Counted from the stretch's first letter, positions 1 through 8,777 are shown. The stretch: DNA of 53,504 nt from Clostridia bacterium (GCA_017547285.1 JAFYQB010000040.1:1-53504), one strand, 5' to 3'. Notes: generated from the sequence alone by a model not told the origin. Numbers and translations are program-made.

Positions 1-1
1 G

Positions 2-196
2 GGCACTCTGGCTGTGGCGCAGGCCATGGCGGACAGCGAGGCTGTCACTATCATCGGCGGCGGCGACTCTGCTGCGGCTGTTGAGCAGATGGGCCTGGGT
101 GCCAAGATGACCCACATCTCCACCGGCGGCGGCGCTTCTCTCGAGTATCTCGAGGGCAAGGTCCTGCCCGGCGTTGCTGCTCTGGACGAGAAGTAA
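2..196 (+). CDS. pgk: Phosphoglycerate kinase, C-terminal fragment
   Basis: The window opens inside this gene; only the last 64 residues are present. The visible part has the PGK C-terminal signature: the [10 protein letters not shown] stretch, the glycine-rich loop TIIGGGDS that contacts nucleotide, and the [13 protein letters not shown] segment near the end. PGK transfers phosphate from 1,3-bisphosphoglycerate to ADP in cytoplasmic glycolysis. The reading frame is open to the left edge, so the start lies outside. tpiA and gpmI follow on the same strand, as in glycolytic operons of Firmicutes. The gene ends with TAA. The assignment is firm although the fragment is short. Confidence 0.93.
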   Translation, partial: GTLAVAQAMADSEAVTIIGGGDSAAAVEQMGLGAKMTHISTGGGASLEYLEGKVLPGVAALDEK

Positions 197-209
197 TCAA
201 AATTCCTGC

Positions 210-241
210 TTTGCGCAGGCTGCTACGGCGGCCTGCGCAAA
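210..241 (+). promoter_or_regulatory. Intercistronic hairpin between pgk and tpiA
   Basis: An 11-bp perfect stem, TTTGCGCAGGC at 210-220 and GCCTGCGCAAA at 231-241, encloses a 10-nt loop. No T run follows, so it does not look like an intrinsic terminator. It could be an mRNA processing or stability element that adjusts tpiA relative to pgk; that role is inference. Confidence 0.5.
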
Positions 242-313
242 CTTTGCGATTCAGCGCAATTCAAAACGGGTATGGATATACCGTGCCCAAGACATGAAAG
301 AGGTACAATCATT

Positions 314-1066
314 ATGCGTAAGCCCATCATTGCCGGCAACTGGAAGATGAACAAGACCCCCGCCGAAGCCAAGGAACTGGTGTTGGCTCTGGCCGAAACC
401 GTGAAGGACGCCGATTGCGACGTGGTCGTGTGCGTGCCTGCTACCAACTTTGCTGCTGTGAAGGAAGCCGCTGAAGGTTCCAACATCAAGCTGGGCGCTC
501 AGAACGTGCACTTTGCTGCTTCCGGCGCTTACACCGGTGAACTGAGCGCAGATATGCTCAAGGCTTGCGGCGTGGAATATGTGGTCATCGGTCACAGCGA
601 GCGCCGTCAGTACTTCGGCGAAACCGACAAGACCGTGAACCTGCGTACCAAGGCTGCTGTGGCTGCCGGCCTGGTTCCGATCATCTGCGTTGGTGAGATG
701 AAGGACGAGCGTGAAGCTGGTTACACCGATATCCTGGTCGAGTATCAGACCCTGATGGCTCTGCACGGCCTGACCGAGGATGAGATCAAGAACGTTGTCA
801 TCGCTTACGAGCCTGTTTGGGCCATCGGCACCGGTCTGACCGCCACCGATGAGCAGGCCAACGAGACCATCGGCGTGATTCGCAAGGCCATTGAACGCAA
901 GTACGGCAAGGAAGTTGCCGATACTGTCCGCATCCAGTACGGCGGCAGCATGAACCCCAAGAATGTCAAGGGTCTCATGGCTCAGCCCGAGATCGACGGC
1001 GGCCTGATCGGCGGCGCTTCCCTGAAGGCTCCCGATTTCACTGCTGTTGTGATGTACAACAAGTAA
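314..1066 (+). CDS. tpiA: Triosephosphate isomerase
   Basis: The 250-residue protein has the usual TIM length. It interconverts dihydroxyacetone phosphate and glyceraldehyde 3-phosphate in the cytoplasm. Visible residues are the substrate-binding Lys11 in GNWKMN, the electrophile His94 in VIGHSERR, the catalytic base Glu166 in AYEPVWAIGTG, and the phosphate-gripping GGS and GGA loops near the C-terminus. The frame extends upstream to an ATG at 272, but I chose 314 because homologues begin MRKPIIAGNWK and a GAAAGAGG ribosome binding site lies just before it. It sits between pgk and gpmI on the same strand. Confidence 0.97.
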   Translation: MRKPIIAGNWKMNKTPAEAKELVLALAETVKDADCDVVVCVPATNFAAVKEAAEGSNIKLGAQNVHFAASGAYTGELSADMLKACGVEYVVIGHSERRQYFGETDKTVNLRTKAAVAAGLVPIICVGEMKDEREAGYTDILVEYQTLMALHGLTEDEIKNVVIAYEPVWAIGTGLTATDEQANETIGVIRKAIERKYGKEVADTVRIQYGGSMNPKNVKGLMAQPEIDGGLIGGASLKAPDFTAVVMYNK

Positions 1067-1108
1067 TCGGTCGAAAACTTTCCACCAAAAGAAGGAGCAA
1101 TCAAGCAA

Positions 1109-2656
1109 ATGGATAAGACCATGACTGCCCTCATTATCATGGACGGCTTTGGCATCAACCCCGCCCATGATGGCAATGCCATCTTCCAGCAGGGTACCCC
1201 CGAACTGGACGCTCTGATGGCCAAGTATCCCACCACCCAGCTGGGCGCCAGCGGCATGGACGTAGGTCTGCCGGAAGGACAGATGGGTAACTCTGAAGTT
1301 GGGCACCTGAACATTGGCGCAGGCCGCATCGTGTATCAGGAACTGACCCGCATCACCAAGGACATTCAGGACGGCGTTTTCTTTGAGAAGGAACCGCTCA
1401 TCTGGGCTATGGATTCCGTGAAGGAAAACGGCGGCAACCTGCACCTGATGGGTCTGCTGTCTGATGGCGGCGTGCACAGCCACAACACCCACCTCTATGC
1501 GCTGGTTGAAATGGCCAAGCAGCGCGGTCTCAAGAATGTGTTCATCCACTGTCTGCTGGACGGCCGTGACGTTCCGCCCACCTCTGCTGCCGAATACATG
1601 AAGCAGCTGGTGGAAAAGCTGCAGGAGATTGGTGTGGGCAAGGTTGCCTCCATTCAGGGCCGCTTCTGGGGCATGGACCGCGACAATATCTGGGAGCGCG
1701 TGGAAAAGGGCTATAACGCCATCGTTATGGGCGAAGGCGTAGAAGAAACCTGCCCCGTGCAGGCTGTTCTGAACAGCTATGAAAACGGCAAGACTGACGA
1801 GTTTATGCTGCCCACCGTGATCGTGGAAGACGGCAAGGCCATCGCCACTGTCAACGCGAATGACTCTGTGGTGTTCTTCAACTTCCGTCCCGACCGCGCC
1901 CGTCAGCTGACCCGTACCTTTATCATGCCTGACTTTGACGGCTTTGAGCGCAAAAAGGGCTTCATGCCCCTGCAGTTCGTTTCCATGACTCAGTATGATG
2001 CTACCTTCAATAACTTCCTGAAGGTCGTCAATCCTCCTGCTTCCATGGAAAACACTCTCGGTCAGTATCTGGCTGCCCAGAACCTGACTCAGGCTCACAT
2101 CGCCGAAACCCAGAAGTACGCCCACGTCACGTTCTTCTTCAACGGCGGCGTGGAAGCCCCCAATCCCATGGAGGATCGCTTCCTGATCGACAGCCCCAAG
2201 ATTGCCACCTTCGACCTGAAGCCCGAAATGAGCGCTCCCGAAGTGACCGAAAAGGCGCTGGAGCTCATTGACAGCGGCAAGTACGATGTGATGATCCTGA
2301 ACTTTGCCAACTGCGACATGGTTGGCCACACCGGCGTGATGGATGCCGCTATGGCTGCTGTGAAGGAAGTGGACAAGGATGTTGCTCTGCTGGTCAACCG
2401 CATTGTGGAAAAGGGCGGCCGTGCCTTTGTAACCGCTGACCATGGCAATGCTGACCAGATGGTTGATCCTGTCACCGGCGAGATTTTTACTGCTCACACC
2501 ACCAATCCTGTGCCCTTCATTGCATGCGATCCTGCTCTCGTTGGCAAGAAGCTGCGTGAAGGCGGCATCCTGGCGGATATCGCTCCCACTCTGCTTGACA
2601 GCATGGGTCTGGAAGTGCCTGCCGATATGACCGGCAAGAGCCTGATCGTGAAGTAA
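1109..2656 (+). CDS. gpmI: 2,3-bisphosphoglycerate-independent phosphoglycerate mutase
   Basis: The 515-residue length matches the iPGM family of the alkaline phosphatase superfamily. The enzyme interconverts 3- and 2-phosphoglycerate using two Mn ions. Asp12 in the IMDGFG motif and Ser62 in GNSEVGHLN fit the metal ligand and the phosphoserine nucleophile. Further metal-site motifs are NCDMVGHTG and TADHGNADQM in the C-terminal half. AAGGAG at 1092-1097 sits 11 nt before the ATG; an in-frame ATG at 1121 is a possible alternative. The gene is 42 nt downstream of tpiA and ends at a strong terminator, so it closes the glycolytic operon seen here. Confidence 0.97.
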   Translation: MDKTMTALIIMDGFGINPAHDGNAIFQQGTPELDALMAKYPTTQLGASGMDVGLPEGQMGNSEVGHLNIGAGRIVYQELTRITKDIQDGVFFEKEPLIWAMDSVKENGGNLHLMGLLSDGGVHSHNTHLYALVEMAKQRGLKNVFIHCLLDGRDVPPTSAAEYMKQLVEKLQEIGVGKVASIQGRFWGMDRDNIWERVEKGYNAIVMGEGVEETCPVQAVLNSYENGKTDEFMLPTVIVEDGKAIATVNANDSVVFFNFRPDRARQLTRTFIMPDFDGFERKKGFMPLQFVSMTQYDATFNNFLKVVNPPASMENTLGQYLAAQNLTQAHIAETQKYAHVTFFFNGGVEAPNPMEDRFLIDSPKIATFDLKPEMSAPEVTEKALELIDSGKYDVMILNFANCDMVGHTGVMDAAMAAVKEVDKDVALLVNRIVEKGGRAFVTADHGNADQMVDPVTGEIFTAHTTNPVPFIACDPALVGKKLREGGILADIAPTLLDSMGLEVPADMTGKSLIVK

Positions 2657-2660
2657 ACTG

Positions 2661-2707
2661 CATCAAAAAAACACCATCGGAGATTGATCCGATGGTGTTT
2701 TTTGATG
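2661..2707. terminator. Bidirectional intrinsic terminator
   Basis: A long near-perfect inverted repeat has the core ACACCATCGG / CCGATGGTGT with an A tract on the left and a T tract on the right. It therefore works for gpmI on the plus strand and for the convergent CapA-like gene on the minus strand. Confidence 0.92.
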
Positions 2708-2711
2708 GGCT

Positions 2712-4049
2712 TCAGTAAGCTAACGGAATGGCGGTATCGGCCATAACCTCTGTCACAAGGGTCATGCAGCGCTCCATGACGCCTTTTTGGTTGGCGTCCA
2801 CAAAAGCAGGCAGATGATTCGGATCGTTTGTCAAAATGCGCTGGATGGTTTTGCCCATATCCTTGCCGCGCCACGCATAAGTGGGCGTATAGGTGATGTT
2901 TTCAAAGGCCAGGGTCTGGGCGGCGGTATCATAGACCACTTTGGCGTTCAACAGAATGCTGGCAAGGGTAACGCGGGAGTCGCGGTCGGGGGAGAACAGG
3001 TTGCCGAGCGAATAGGCGCACAGAACCGGATGATATTTTCCATCACCGCGGTTTGCTGAAAGCACCTGTACCGGCTGTAAAGCGCCGTTGCCGGTGCCGA
3101 GGATGATGTCGGCTCCAGCGTCAGCAATGGCCTGCGCCTGCACGTACTGCGTATCGGTCGGATCGTGTTTTCCTTCTGGGCCCCAGCAAAGCGTAATCGT
3201 CACAACCTGCGCTCCCTGTTCGCGCACTTTGGCGATATCAGCCGTGATGGCGCTCAGATCGATGGGGGAAAGAAGGGCGCGGCGTTCGTCTTCGGAGAAA
3301 TTGTTTCGAGCGGTGCTGCTGAAATGTTCCTGATAATGAAGCAGCGCGACTCGTACGCCGTTTAATGTCAAAAAAGCAGGCTCATTCGTGCCAAAGGGGG
3401 TCATACCGGCTGCTTGAACAGCTGACTGGGTTTCTTCCAGCCCCTGGCTCCCATAGTTCAAAGCGTTCGCATGTGCAACGTTAAGTGCGTTAACGCCCAT
3501 GGCGCGTATAGCGGTCAGCAGTTCCTGCGCTGTGTTGACGTTCGAGAGACTGTTAGAAGCACTGACTGTGTTTTTGAGTGTGACGATTGACAGGTCTGAC
3601 TGCATTTTTCGAATCATCTGGTCGGTGAGCAGATCAAAGCGCAGTTCCTTATCAATGGTCAGCGCTTTCCGTACGCTGCTGTCCGTTTCAATAGTACCGC
3701 CCGCTGAGAGCGTGAATGAGCGTTTGGGATTGGGGGTAGCGGTAGGAACGGGCGTTACGACCGGCTGCTTTGTCTGTCCGGAGGACGCGGAATAGGATGT
3801 ATGACTGGAAAAAGGGGGAACAAAGGTACTTTGAGGCTGCACGTAGTTTTGCAGCATTTCACCGGTAGAGGCAGTCAGCTGCGACAAAGAATCATCCATC
3901 GCAACAGCAAGCCGCGCGGCATCTATCAGTATGTCCTGGCTGCCGGTAAAGGAGGGCATGAGTGCAGCAAAGCCTGCGAGCACGGCAATGGTACATGCTG
4001 TCATAACAATGGTACCCAGCGAAATTCTCCGCTTTGTGCTCCTGCGCAT
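2712..4049 (-). CDS. Membrane-anchored CapA-like protein with substituted metal site (predicted pseudoenzyme)
   Basis: This 445-residue protein has a basic N-terminus, one membrane segment (about 12-34), a low-complexity Ser/Thr/Pro linker to about 108, and a domain resembling the PGA_cap/CapA metallophosphatase family. The scaffold is recognisable by ALNYGSQGL (197-204), ALQPVQVL (323-330) and YSLGNLF (346-352). The usual ligand motifs are changed: GD becomes GG (117-118), NNH..D becomes HAN..N (193-198), HWG becomes CWG (288-290), and GHHPH becomes GTGNG (318-322). The domain is probably outside the membrane with a binding or regulatory role; that is inference. AGGAGG precedes the ATG by 8 nt. 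Confidence 0.75.
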   Translation of the reverse strand: MRRSTKRRISLGTIVMTACTIAVLAGFAALMPSFTGSQDILIDAARLAVAMDDSLSQLTASTGEMLQNYVQPQSTFVPPFSSHTSYSASSGQTKQPVVTPVPTATPNPKRSFTLSAGGTIETDSSVRKALTIDKELRFDLLTDQMIRKMQSDLSIVTLKNTVSASNSLSNVNTAQELLTAIRAMGVNALNVAHANALNYGSQGLEETQSAVQAAGMTPFGTNEPAFLTLNGVRVALLHYQEHFSSTARNNFSEDERRALLSPIDLSAITADIAKVREQGAQVVTITLCWGPEGKHDPTDTQYVQAQAIADAGADIILGTGNGALQPVQVLSANRGDGKYHPVLCAYSLGNLFSPDRDSRVTLASILLNAKVVYDTAAQTLAFENITYTPTYAWRGKDMGKTIQRILTNDPNHLPAFVDANQKGVMERCMTLVTEVMADTAIPLAY

Positions 4050-4086
4050 AAAAGTATCCTCCTGTAAACGATTTTCACTGGGTTTT

Positions 4087-4115
4087 ATGATACCATATCA
4101 GTCCGGCTTATGCAA
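4087..4115 (-). promoter_or_regulatory. Promoter of the CapA-like gene
   Basis: Read on the minus strand, a -35 TTGCAT (4115-4110) and a -10 TATCAT (4092-4087) are separated by 17 bp, upstream of the gene starting at 4049. Confidence 0.55.
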
Positions 4116-4172
4116 GAACACCGAATTTGACATAGGAACAGAATAAAAATCGTTACATTTACGAATCCTGTA

Positions 4173-4201
4173 TTGACAGCGGAGATGGAACATGGTATTC
4201 T
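4173..4201 (+). promoter_or_regulatory. Promoter of the iscR-iscS-iscU operon
   Basis: The -35 TTGACA (4173-4178) and -10 TATTCT (4196-4201) have an exact 17-bp spacer, about 50 bp before the Rrf2 regulator gene. Autoregulation by that regulator is likely from family knowledge, but I could not identify its operator. Confidence 0.75.
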
Positions 4202-4249
4202 TTCTCTGGAAATCCGATTAAAAAAGTCGGGATTCCGAAAGGAGCCTGT

Positions 4250-4672
4250 ATGAAGCTATCAACACGCGGCAAATACGGACTTTATGCCATGTATTATCTG
4301 GCGGCGCATGCGGGAGAAGGCCCGCAGACGCTGCAGAATATTTCCACCGTTGGCGTTCCCAAACAGTATCTGGAACAGATTCTGGGCAATCTGCGGCGCG
4401 CTGGCCTGGTGAGTACTGTGCGCGGCGCACAGGGCGGCTACCAGATTGCGACTGATCCGCAGGAAACCTCTTTGAGGGATATTATCGATGCGGTCGAGGG
4501 GCCCATCGAATTGAGCGAGTGCGCCTCGTCGGAGCATAGCTGCCAGCGATCCGGAACGTGCCCTGTGCGTTGGGTATGGCAGAGGGTAACGGATTCCATC
4601 AATCAGGAACTGGAAAAGATCAAACTGGTTGATATGCTGAATCAACCATGTGAAAGTGAGGAAAATCTTTGA
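4250..4672 (+). CDS. iscR: Rrf2/IscR-type Fe-S cluster regulator
   Basis: The 140-residue protein has an N-terminal winged helix starting [14 protein letters not shown], with a recognition region near [17 protein letters not shown] and the wing motif RGAQGGY. A later cluster ECASSEHSC...TC provides three cysteines spaced 7 and 6 apart, like the cluster-binding Cys of IscR. The fourth ligand, His in E. coli IscR, is not evident because the residues after the last Cys are PVRWVW. It probably senses Fe-S status and controls iscS-iscU, which follow directly. The GAAAGGAG ribosome site fits the ATG, and the stop overlaps the iscS start as TGATG. Confidence 0.88.
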   Translation: MKLSTRGKYGLYAMYYLAAHAGEGPQTLQNISTVGVPKQYLEQILGNLRRAGLVSTVRGAQGGYQIATDPQETSLRDIIDAVEGPIELSECASSEHSCQRSGTCPVRWVWQRVTDSINQELEKIKLVDMLNQPCESEENL

Positions 4673-5847
4673 TGAACGAACGTCGTATCTATATGGACAA
4701 TGCGGCCACCACTGCGACCCGACCCGAGGTGCTGGAGGCCATGCTGCCTTATTTCACTCAGCATTACGGCAACCCCAGCAGCATTCACGCTTTTGGCCGT
4801 GACGCACGCCGTGCGCTGGAAAATGCCCGCAAGCAGGTAGCGGCTGCACTGAACTGCGAACCCCGTGAAGTCTATTTTACGGCGGGCGGCAGCGAAAGCG
4901 ATAACTGGGCCATCCGCTGCGCTTTGCAGAATAAGCAGGGCAAGCACATTATCACCAGCGCGATCGAGCATCATGCCGTGCTGCACACCTGTGAATATAT
5001 GGAAAAGCAGGGCTATGAAGTGACTTATCTGCCGGTGGATGAATACGGCATCGTATCTGTGGAGGATGTCAAAAATGCTATCCGTCCCGATACCGCGCTG
5101 ATCTCCATCATGGCCGCCAACAACGAAATCGGCACCATTCAGCCTATTGCGGAAATCGGCAAAATTGCCAGGGAAGCCGGTATTCTGTTCCACACGGATG
5201 CTGTCCAGGCGATTGGCACGATCCCGGTGGATGTAAAGGAATGGAATGTGGACATGCTCAGCCTGTCCGGCCATAAGTTTCATGCTCCCAAGGGCGTTGG
5301 CGCGCTGTACATTCGCAAGGGCATTCGTATTTCCAACCTGATCTACGGCGGCGCACAGGAGCGCGGACTGCGCGCGGGCACGGAAAATCTGCCTGGTATC
5401 GTGGGCCTTGGCAAAGCCATTGAGCTGGCTGTTGCAGAACTTCCTGAATATGCCGAGCGGATGACCAGACTGCGCGACAAGCTGATCGATGGCATTCTGT
5501 CCGGCATTTCCGATGTGCAGCTGAACGGTCACCGCACCCAGCGTCTGCCCGGCAACGTGAATGTATCTGTCCGCTACGTAGAGGGCGAAGCACTGCTGAT
5601 GCGTCTGGATCTGGCGGGTATCGCTGCTTCCAGCGGCTCTGCCTGCACCAGCGGCAGCCTGGATCCCAGCCATGTGCTGCTGGCTATCGGTCTGCCTCAC
5701 GAGATCGCCCACGGAAGCCTGCGCCTTTCTCTTGGCTCGGAAACCACAGAGGAAGATGTGGACTATGTGATTGAAACGCTGCCCAACATTGTAAACACCC
5801 TGCGTGCCATGAGCCCGCTGAATGCGGAAAATCTGTTCGCGTTCTGA
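4672..5847 (+). CDS. iscS: Cysteine desulfurase IscS/NifS
   Basis: The 391-residue, PLP-dependent class V aminotransferase-fold enzyme takes sulfur from L-cysteine to make the persulfide used for Fe-S assembly. His201-Lys202 in [12 protein letters not shown] supply the PLP lysine, HTDAVQA (174-180) binds the cofactor, and Cys325 lies in the mobile loop [17 protein letters not shown], the long-loop type I arrangement. The start is ATG 4672, which overlaps the iscR stop by one base; GAGGAAA lies just upstream. An in-frame TTG at 4669 is less likely. iscU follows after 26 nt, which supports a dedicated desulfurase-scaffold pair. Confidence 0.96.
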   Translation: MNERRIYMDNAATTATRPEVLEAMLPYFTQHYGNPSSIHAFGRDARRALENARKQVAAALNCEPREVYFTAGGSESDNWAIRCALQNKQGKHIITSAIEHHAVLHTCEYMEKQGYEVTYLPVDEYGIVSVEDVKNAIRPDTALISIMAANNEIGTIQPIAEIGKIAREAGILFHTDAVQAIGTIPVDVKEWNVDMLSLSGHKFHAPKGVGALYIRKGIRISNLIYGGAQERGLRAGTENLPGIVGLGKAIELAVAELPEYAERMTRLRDKLIDGILSGISDVQLNGHRTQRLPGNVNVSVRYVEGEALLMRLDLAGIAASSGSACTSGSLDPSHVLLAIGLPHEIAHGSLRLSLGSETTEEDVDYVIETLPNIVNTLRAMSPLNAENLFAF

Positions 5848-5873
5848 TTGTGAATCAAGGAGGAAAATAGATT

Positions 5874-6248
5874 ATGTACAGCGAAAAAGTGATGGATCAT
5901 TTTGCCAATCCCCGCAATGTGGGTGAAATTCCCGATGCTTCCGGCTCCGGTACGGTCGGCAATGCCAAGTGCGGAGACATCATGAAGATGGATATTAAGG
6001 TAGAGAACGGAATCATCGTAGATGTGAAGTTCAAGACCTTTGGCTGCGGCGCTGCCATTGCCACCAGCTCGATGGCTACGGAAATGGTTAAGGGTAAGAC
6101 ACTGGATGAAGCGCTGGCGCTCACCAACAAGGCTGTTGCCGAGGCGCTCGACGGTCTGCCTCCTGTCAAAATGCACTGCTCTGTGCTGGCTGAAGAAGCC
6201 ATCCATGCAGCAATCAAAGATTACAAGGAAAAGCATCCCAACGGCTGA
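5874..6248 (+). CDS. iscU: Fe-S cluster scaffold protein IscU/NifU-like
   Basis: The 124-residue protein receives sulfur from IscS and iron to build [2Fe-2S] or [4Fe-4S] clusters. It begins MYSEKVMDHFANPRNVG, the typical NifU N-domain start. The cluster ligands Cys33 and Asp35 (KCGD), Cys58 (FGCGAA) and Cys102 (MHCSVLAEEAI) are all present. An AAGGAGG ribosome site precedes the ATG. It lies 26 nt after iscS and 18 nt before hflX. No Fe-S carrier or HscA/HscB homologue is in the window, as is usual for Firmicute and clostridial ISC loci. Confidence 0.96.
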   Translation: MYSEKVMDHFANPRNVGEIPDASGSGTVGNAKCGDIMKMDIKVENGIIVDVKFKTFGCGAAIATSSMATEMVKGKTLDEALALTNKAVAEALDGLPPVKMHCSVLAEEAIHAAIKDYKEKHPNG

Positions 6249-6266
6249 TGCTTGAAAGGAACGAAT

Positions 6267-8036
6267 ATGCCGGAAATCCATGGCAATATCGAAGGTATCC
6301 GAAAAAGTGTATTGGACGAGCTGGCTGCCCTCTATGATGTGCAGCTGGAAACCGGCGTGTTTATGCCGCAGGAGCTGCTGAATGGCCTCTGCGGCTATTC
6401 TGCTGCTATGAACCGTGAAATTGCGGTGTACATTACGCGTTTCGGCGAGATCGCAGATGTGTTCATCGGCAGAAGTGATTCCATTGACCTGCCAGACCTG
6501 CGTCTTCGCCGCAGCGAACGCCGTCTGAGCATGATCCGATGCATTCATACGCATCCCAATGGCTATGGCGAATTGAGCGATGTGGATATAAGCGCGCTGC
6601 TCAGCATGCGCTTTGACGCGATGTGCGCGGTGGGCGTGAGCAAGGATGGTCGTCCTACCAGCACGCAGTGTGCATTTCTTGATCCGCAGCACGAAGGCCA
6701 GGTGCAGCGTACCGAACTGCTGAATGCGCGCAAAATGCCGCAGGAAGAGTGGATGGCACAGATTGATGAAACCGATGCGGCTTATCTGGCGGCAGCGCCC
6801 AAGCTGCAAAAGGATAAAGAACGCGCTGTGCTGGTTGGCATCGAAAGTGAGGAGTCACTGGACGAACTGGAGGAACTGGCCAAAACTGCAGGCGCGGAAA
6901 CGGTGCTGCGTGTTCTGCAGAAACGCCTCAAGCCGGATACAACATTTTGTATTGGCAAGGGCAAGGCAGAGGAACTCAGCCTGCGTGTTCAGGCCATTCA
7001 GGCGGATCTGGTCATTTTTGACGAGGAACTCTCCGGCGTGATGCAGAAAAATCTGGAAGAAACGCTGCGGGTGAAGGTCATTGACCGTACTGCCCTGATC
7101 CTGGACATCTTCGCAGGACGCGCCAATACCCGCGAAGGCAAACTGCAGGTGGAAATGGCGCAGCTTAAATACCGCAGCCAGCGCCTGCTGGGTCAGGGTC
7201 TGGTGCTAAGCCGTCTGGCGGGCGGCATCGGCACGCGCGGTCCCGGTGAAAGCAAGCTGGAAGTGAACCGCCGCCGGATTCGTGAACGCTTGACCGATCT
7301 CAATCGTGAACTGGAACAGATCGAAAAGCAGCGCAGTTTGCGCCGCCAGAACCGTGAAAAGAACGGCGTTCCGGTGGTTGCGCTGGTGGGATATACCAAT
7401 GCAGGAAAATCAACGCTGTTCAACCGTTTGACCGGTTCAAACGTCTATGTCATGGATCAGCTGTTTGCCACCCTTGACAGTGTGAGCCGTCCGGTTACGC
7501 TGCCGCATGGGGGAAAGGCGCTGCTTGTGGATACGGTAGGATTTATCCGCAAACTGCCTCATGACCTGGTTCAGGCTTTCCGCGCTACGTTGGAGGAAGC
7601 CAAGCTGGCGGATGTGCTGGTACTGGTCTGCGACGGCGCCGATAAGGAGCTGGAAGGCCGCCATCGTACGGTGGAGGAAGTGCTTGACAGCCTTGGCGCG
7701 AATGAAGCGCCCCGGATTACGGTACTCAATAAATGCGATCTGTTTGAGAATGTGCCGGACCGCATGCCTGGCGCTATCCGCATCAGCGCAGTCAGTGGTG
7801 AAAATTTGGAAGGCCTGCTGAGCATGATCGAAGCAGAGCTGGACGCCGGTACGCAGGAGGTCAGACTGCAGATCCCGTTCAGCAATTATGGGCTGATCAA
7901 CCGTCTGCACAGCATTGGAACAGTGCTTTCTCAGGAATACGGCGATGCAGGCGTTGTCGTAACCATACGAATGGATGCACAAAATGTAAATTATGTGTGC
8001 CGCGAGGGTGCAAAAGTGCTGGATGATGAAAGATAG
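6267..8036 (+). CDS. hflX: GTPase HflX with an N-terminal JAMM-like domain
   Basis: The 589-residue protein is well over 100 residues longer than ordinary HflX. From about 187 on it is standard HflX, a ribosome-binding GTPase that splits stalled ribosomes: the nucleotide-binding N-domain, the GTRGPGESKLE loop (322-332), a helical linker, Walker A GYTNAGKS (375-382), the DTVGFI switch II and NKCD. Residues 1-180 form an extra domain with His94-Thr-His96-Pro, Ser104 and Asp107, matching the JAMM metalloprotease pattern HxH-x7-S-x2-D, with Glu51 as a candidate catalytic acid. The start is ATG 6267 after AAAGGA; an upstream in-frame TTG at 6252 overlaps that site. It ends in TAG. Confidence 0.93.
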   Translation: MPEIHGNIEGIRKSVLDELAALYDVQLETGVFMPQELLNGLCGYSAAMNREIAVYITRFGEIADVFIGRSDSIDLPDLRLRRSERRLSMIRCIHTHPNGYGELSDVDISALLSMRFDAMCAVGVSKDGRPTSTQCAFLDPQHEGQVQRTELLNARKMPQEEWMAQIDETDAAYLAAAPKLQKDKERAVLVGIESEESLDELEELAKTAGAETVLRVLQKRLKPDTTFCIGKGKAEELSLRVQAIQADLVIFDEELSGVMQKNLEETLRVKVIDRTALILDIFAGRANTREGKLQVEMAQLKYRSQRLLGQGLVLSRLAGGIGTRGPGESKLEVNRRRIRERLTDLNRELEQIEKQRSLRRQNREKNGVPVVALVGYTNAGKSTLFNRLTGSNVYVMDQLFATLDSVSRPVTLPHGGKALLVDTVGFIRKLPHDLVQAFRATLEEAKLADVLVLVCDGADKELEGRHRTVEEVLDSLGANEAPRITVLNKCDLFENVPDRMPGAIRISAVSGENLEGLLSMIEAELDAGTQEVRLQIPFSNYGLINRLHSIGTVLSQEYGDAGVVVTIRMDAQNVNYVCREGAKVLDDER

Positions 8037-8039
8037 CAG

Positions 8040-8068
8040 TTGCTAAACTGTTACAAAAATGATAAAAT
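8040..8068 (+). promoter_or_regulatory. Promoter upstream of the M15 peptidase pair
   Basis: TTGCTA (8040-8045), a 17-bp spacer and TAAAAT (8063-8068) lie in the 59-bp gap after hflX. The M15-parAB block could therefore be transcribed separately from the isc genes. Confidence 0.6.
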
Positions 8069-8095
8069 GAACAGAAGGAAAGGGAGGGTGAACGG

Positions 8096-8767
8096 ATGCT
8101 TGGGAAGGTGGTTTCCATCATTGCGCTTTCAGCAGCGCTGCTGGATGGAAGCATGAAGGCTGCACTGCCGGATAAGAACATTGACGGCAATGTATTTCTG
8201 GTTAACCGTCAGCATGCTCTCAGCAAGGTCTACAGCCCTGCTGTGCGCAAGGTGATCGGGCCGGGCATGTCCCAAAGCATGCGCGATGATGCGGCAGCAG
8301 CCCTGGAAGAAATGTTTGCCGCAGCCAAAGCGGACGGCATCACCCTTTCAATTGTTTCCGGTTATCGCAGTTATTCCAAGCAATCAACCATCTATTCCCG
8401 GAAAAAAGCCAGTCAGGGCCAGGAGGCAGCGGACCGCGTTTCAGCTCGTCCCGGCACCAGCGAACATCAGCTCGGCATGGCTATGGACGTGGCCCGAAAG
8501 GGAAGCTCCCAGCTGAATACCAAATTCGGCACTACGGCTGAGGGCAAATGGGTATCTGCCAATGCACACCGTTTTGGCTTTATCATACGTTATCTGGAAG
8601 ACTATGAGGATGTGACCGGATACATGTATGAACCCTGGCATGTGCGGTATGTGGGTAAGGAGCATGCGCAAAGACTGTATGAATGCGGTTTGCCCATGGA
8701 AATGTATATGTCCGGTTTCAAGCTGGAAGTATACGACTATCTGATCCATCAAGTTACGAATGAATGA
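8096..8767 (+). CDS. VanY-type D-alanyl-D-alanine carboxypeptidase (M15B)
   Basis: The 223-residue zinc peptidase trims the terminal D-Ala of peptidoglycan stem peptides. Motifs are complete: SGYRSY (88-93), the zinc ligands His124 and Asp131 in TSEHQLGMAMDV, and EPWHVRYVG with catalytic Glu179 and zinc ligand His182. The N-terminus has a short hydrophobic stretch (about 5-17) that could be a weak export signal or anchor. GGAGGGTG lies before the ATG. It is the first of three M15 genes around parAB; the next M15 gene starts 10 nt after its stop, so translation may be coupled. Confidence 0.9.
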   Translation: MLGKVVSIIALSAALLDGSMKAALPDKNIDGNVFLVNRQHALSKVYSPAVRKVIGPGMSQSMRDDAAAALEEMFAAAKADGITLSIVSGYRSYSKQSTIYSRKKASQGQEAADRVSARPGTSEHQLGMAMDVARKGSSQLNTKFGTTAEGKWVSANAHRFGFIIRYLEDYEDVTGYMYEPWHVRYVGKEHAQRLYECGLPMEMYMSGFKLEVYDYLIHQVTNE

Positions 8768-8777
8768 GGTGCTCCTG

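Noticed and set aside
251..2497. 748-codon open frame on the minus strand across tpiA and gpmI
   Set aside because: It lies antisense to two certain glycolytic genes; its sequence is low-complexity His/Val/Gln-rich without family motifs or a ribosome site. It is a by-product of strong codon bias in the real genes.
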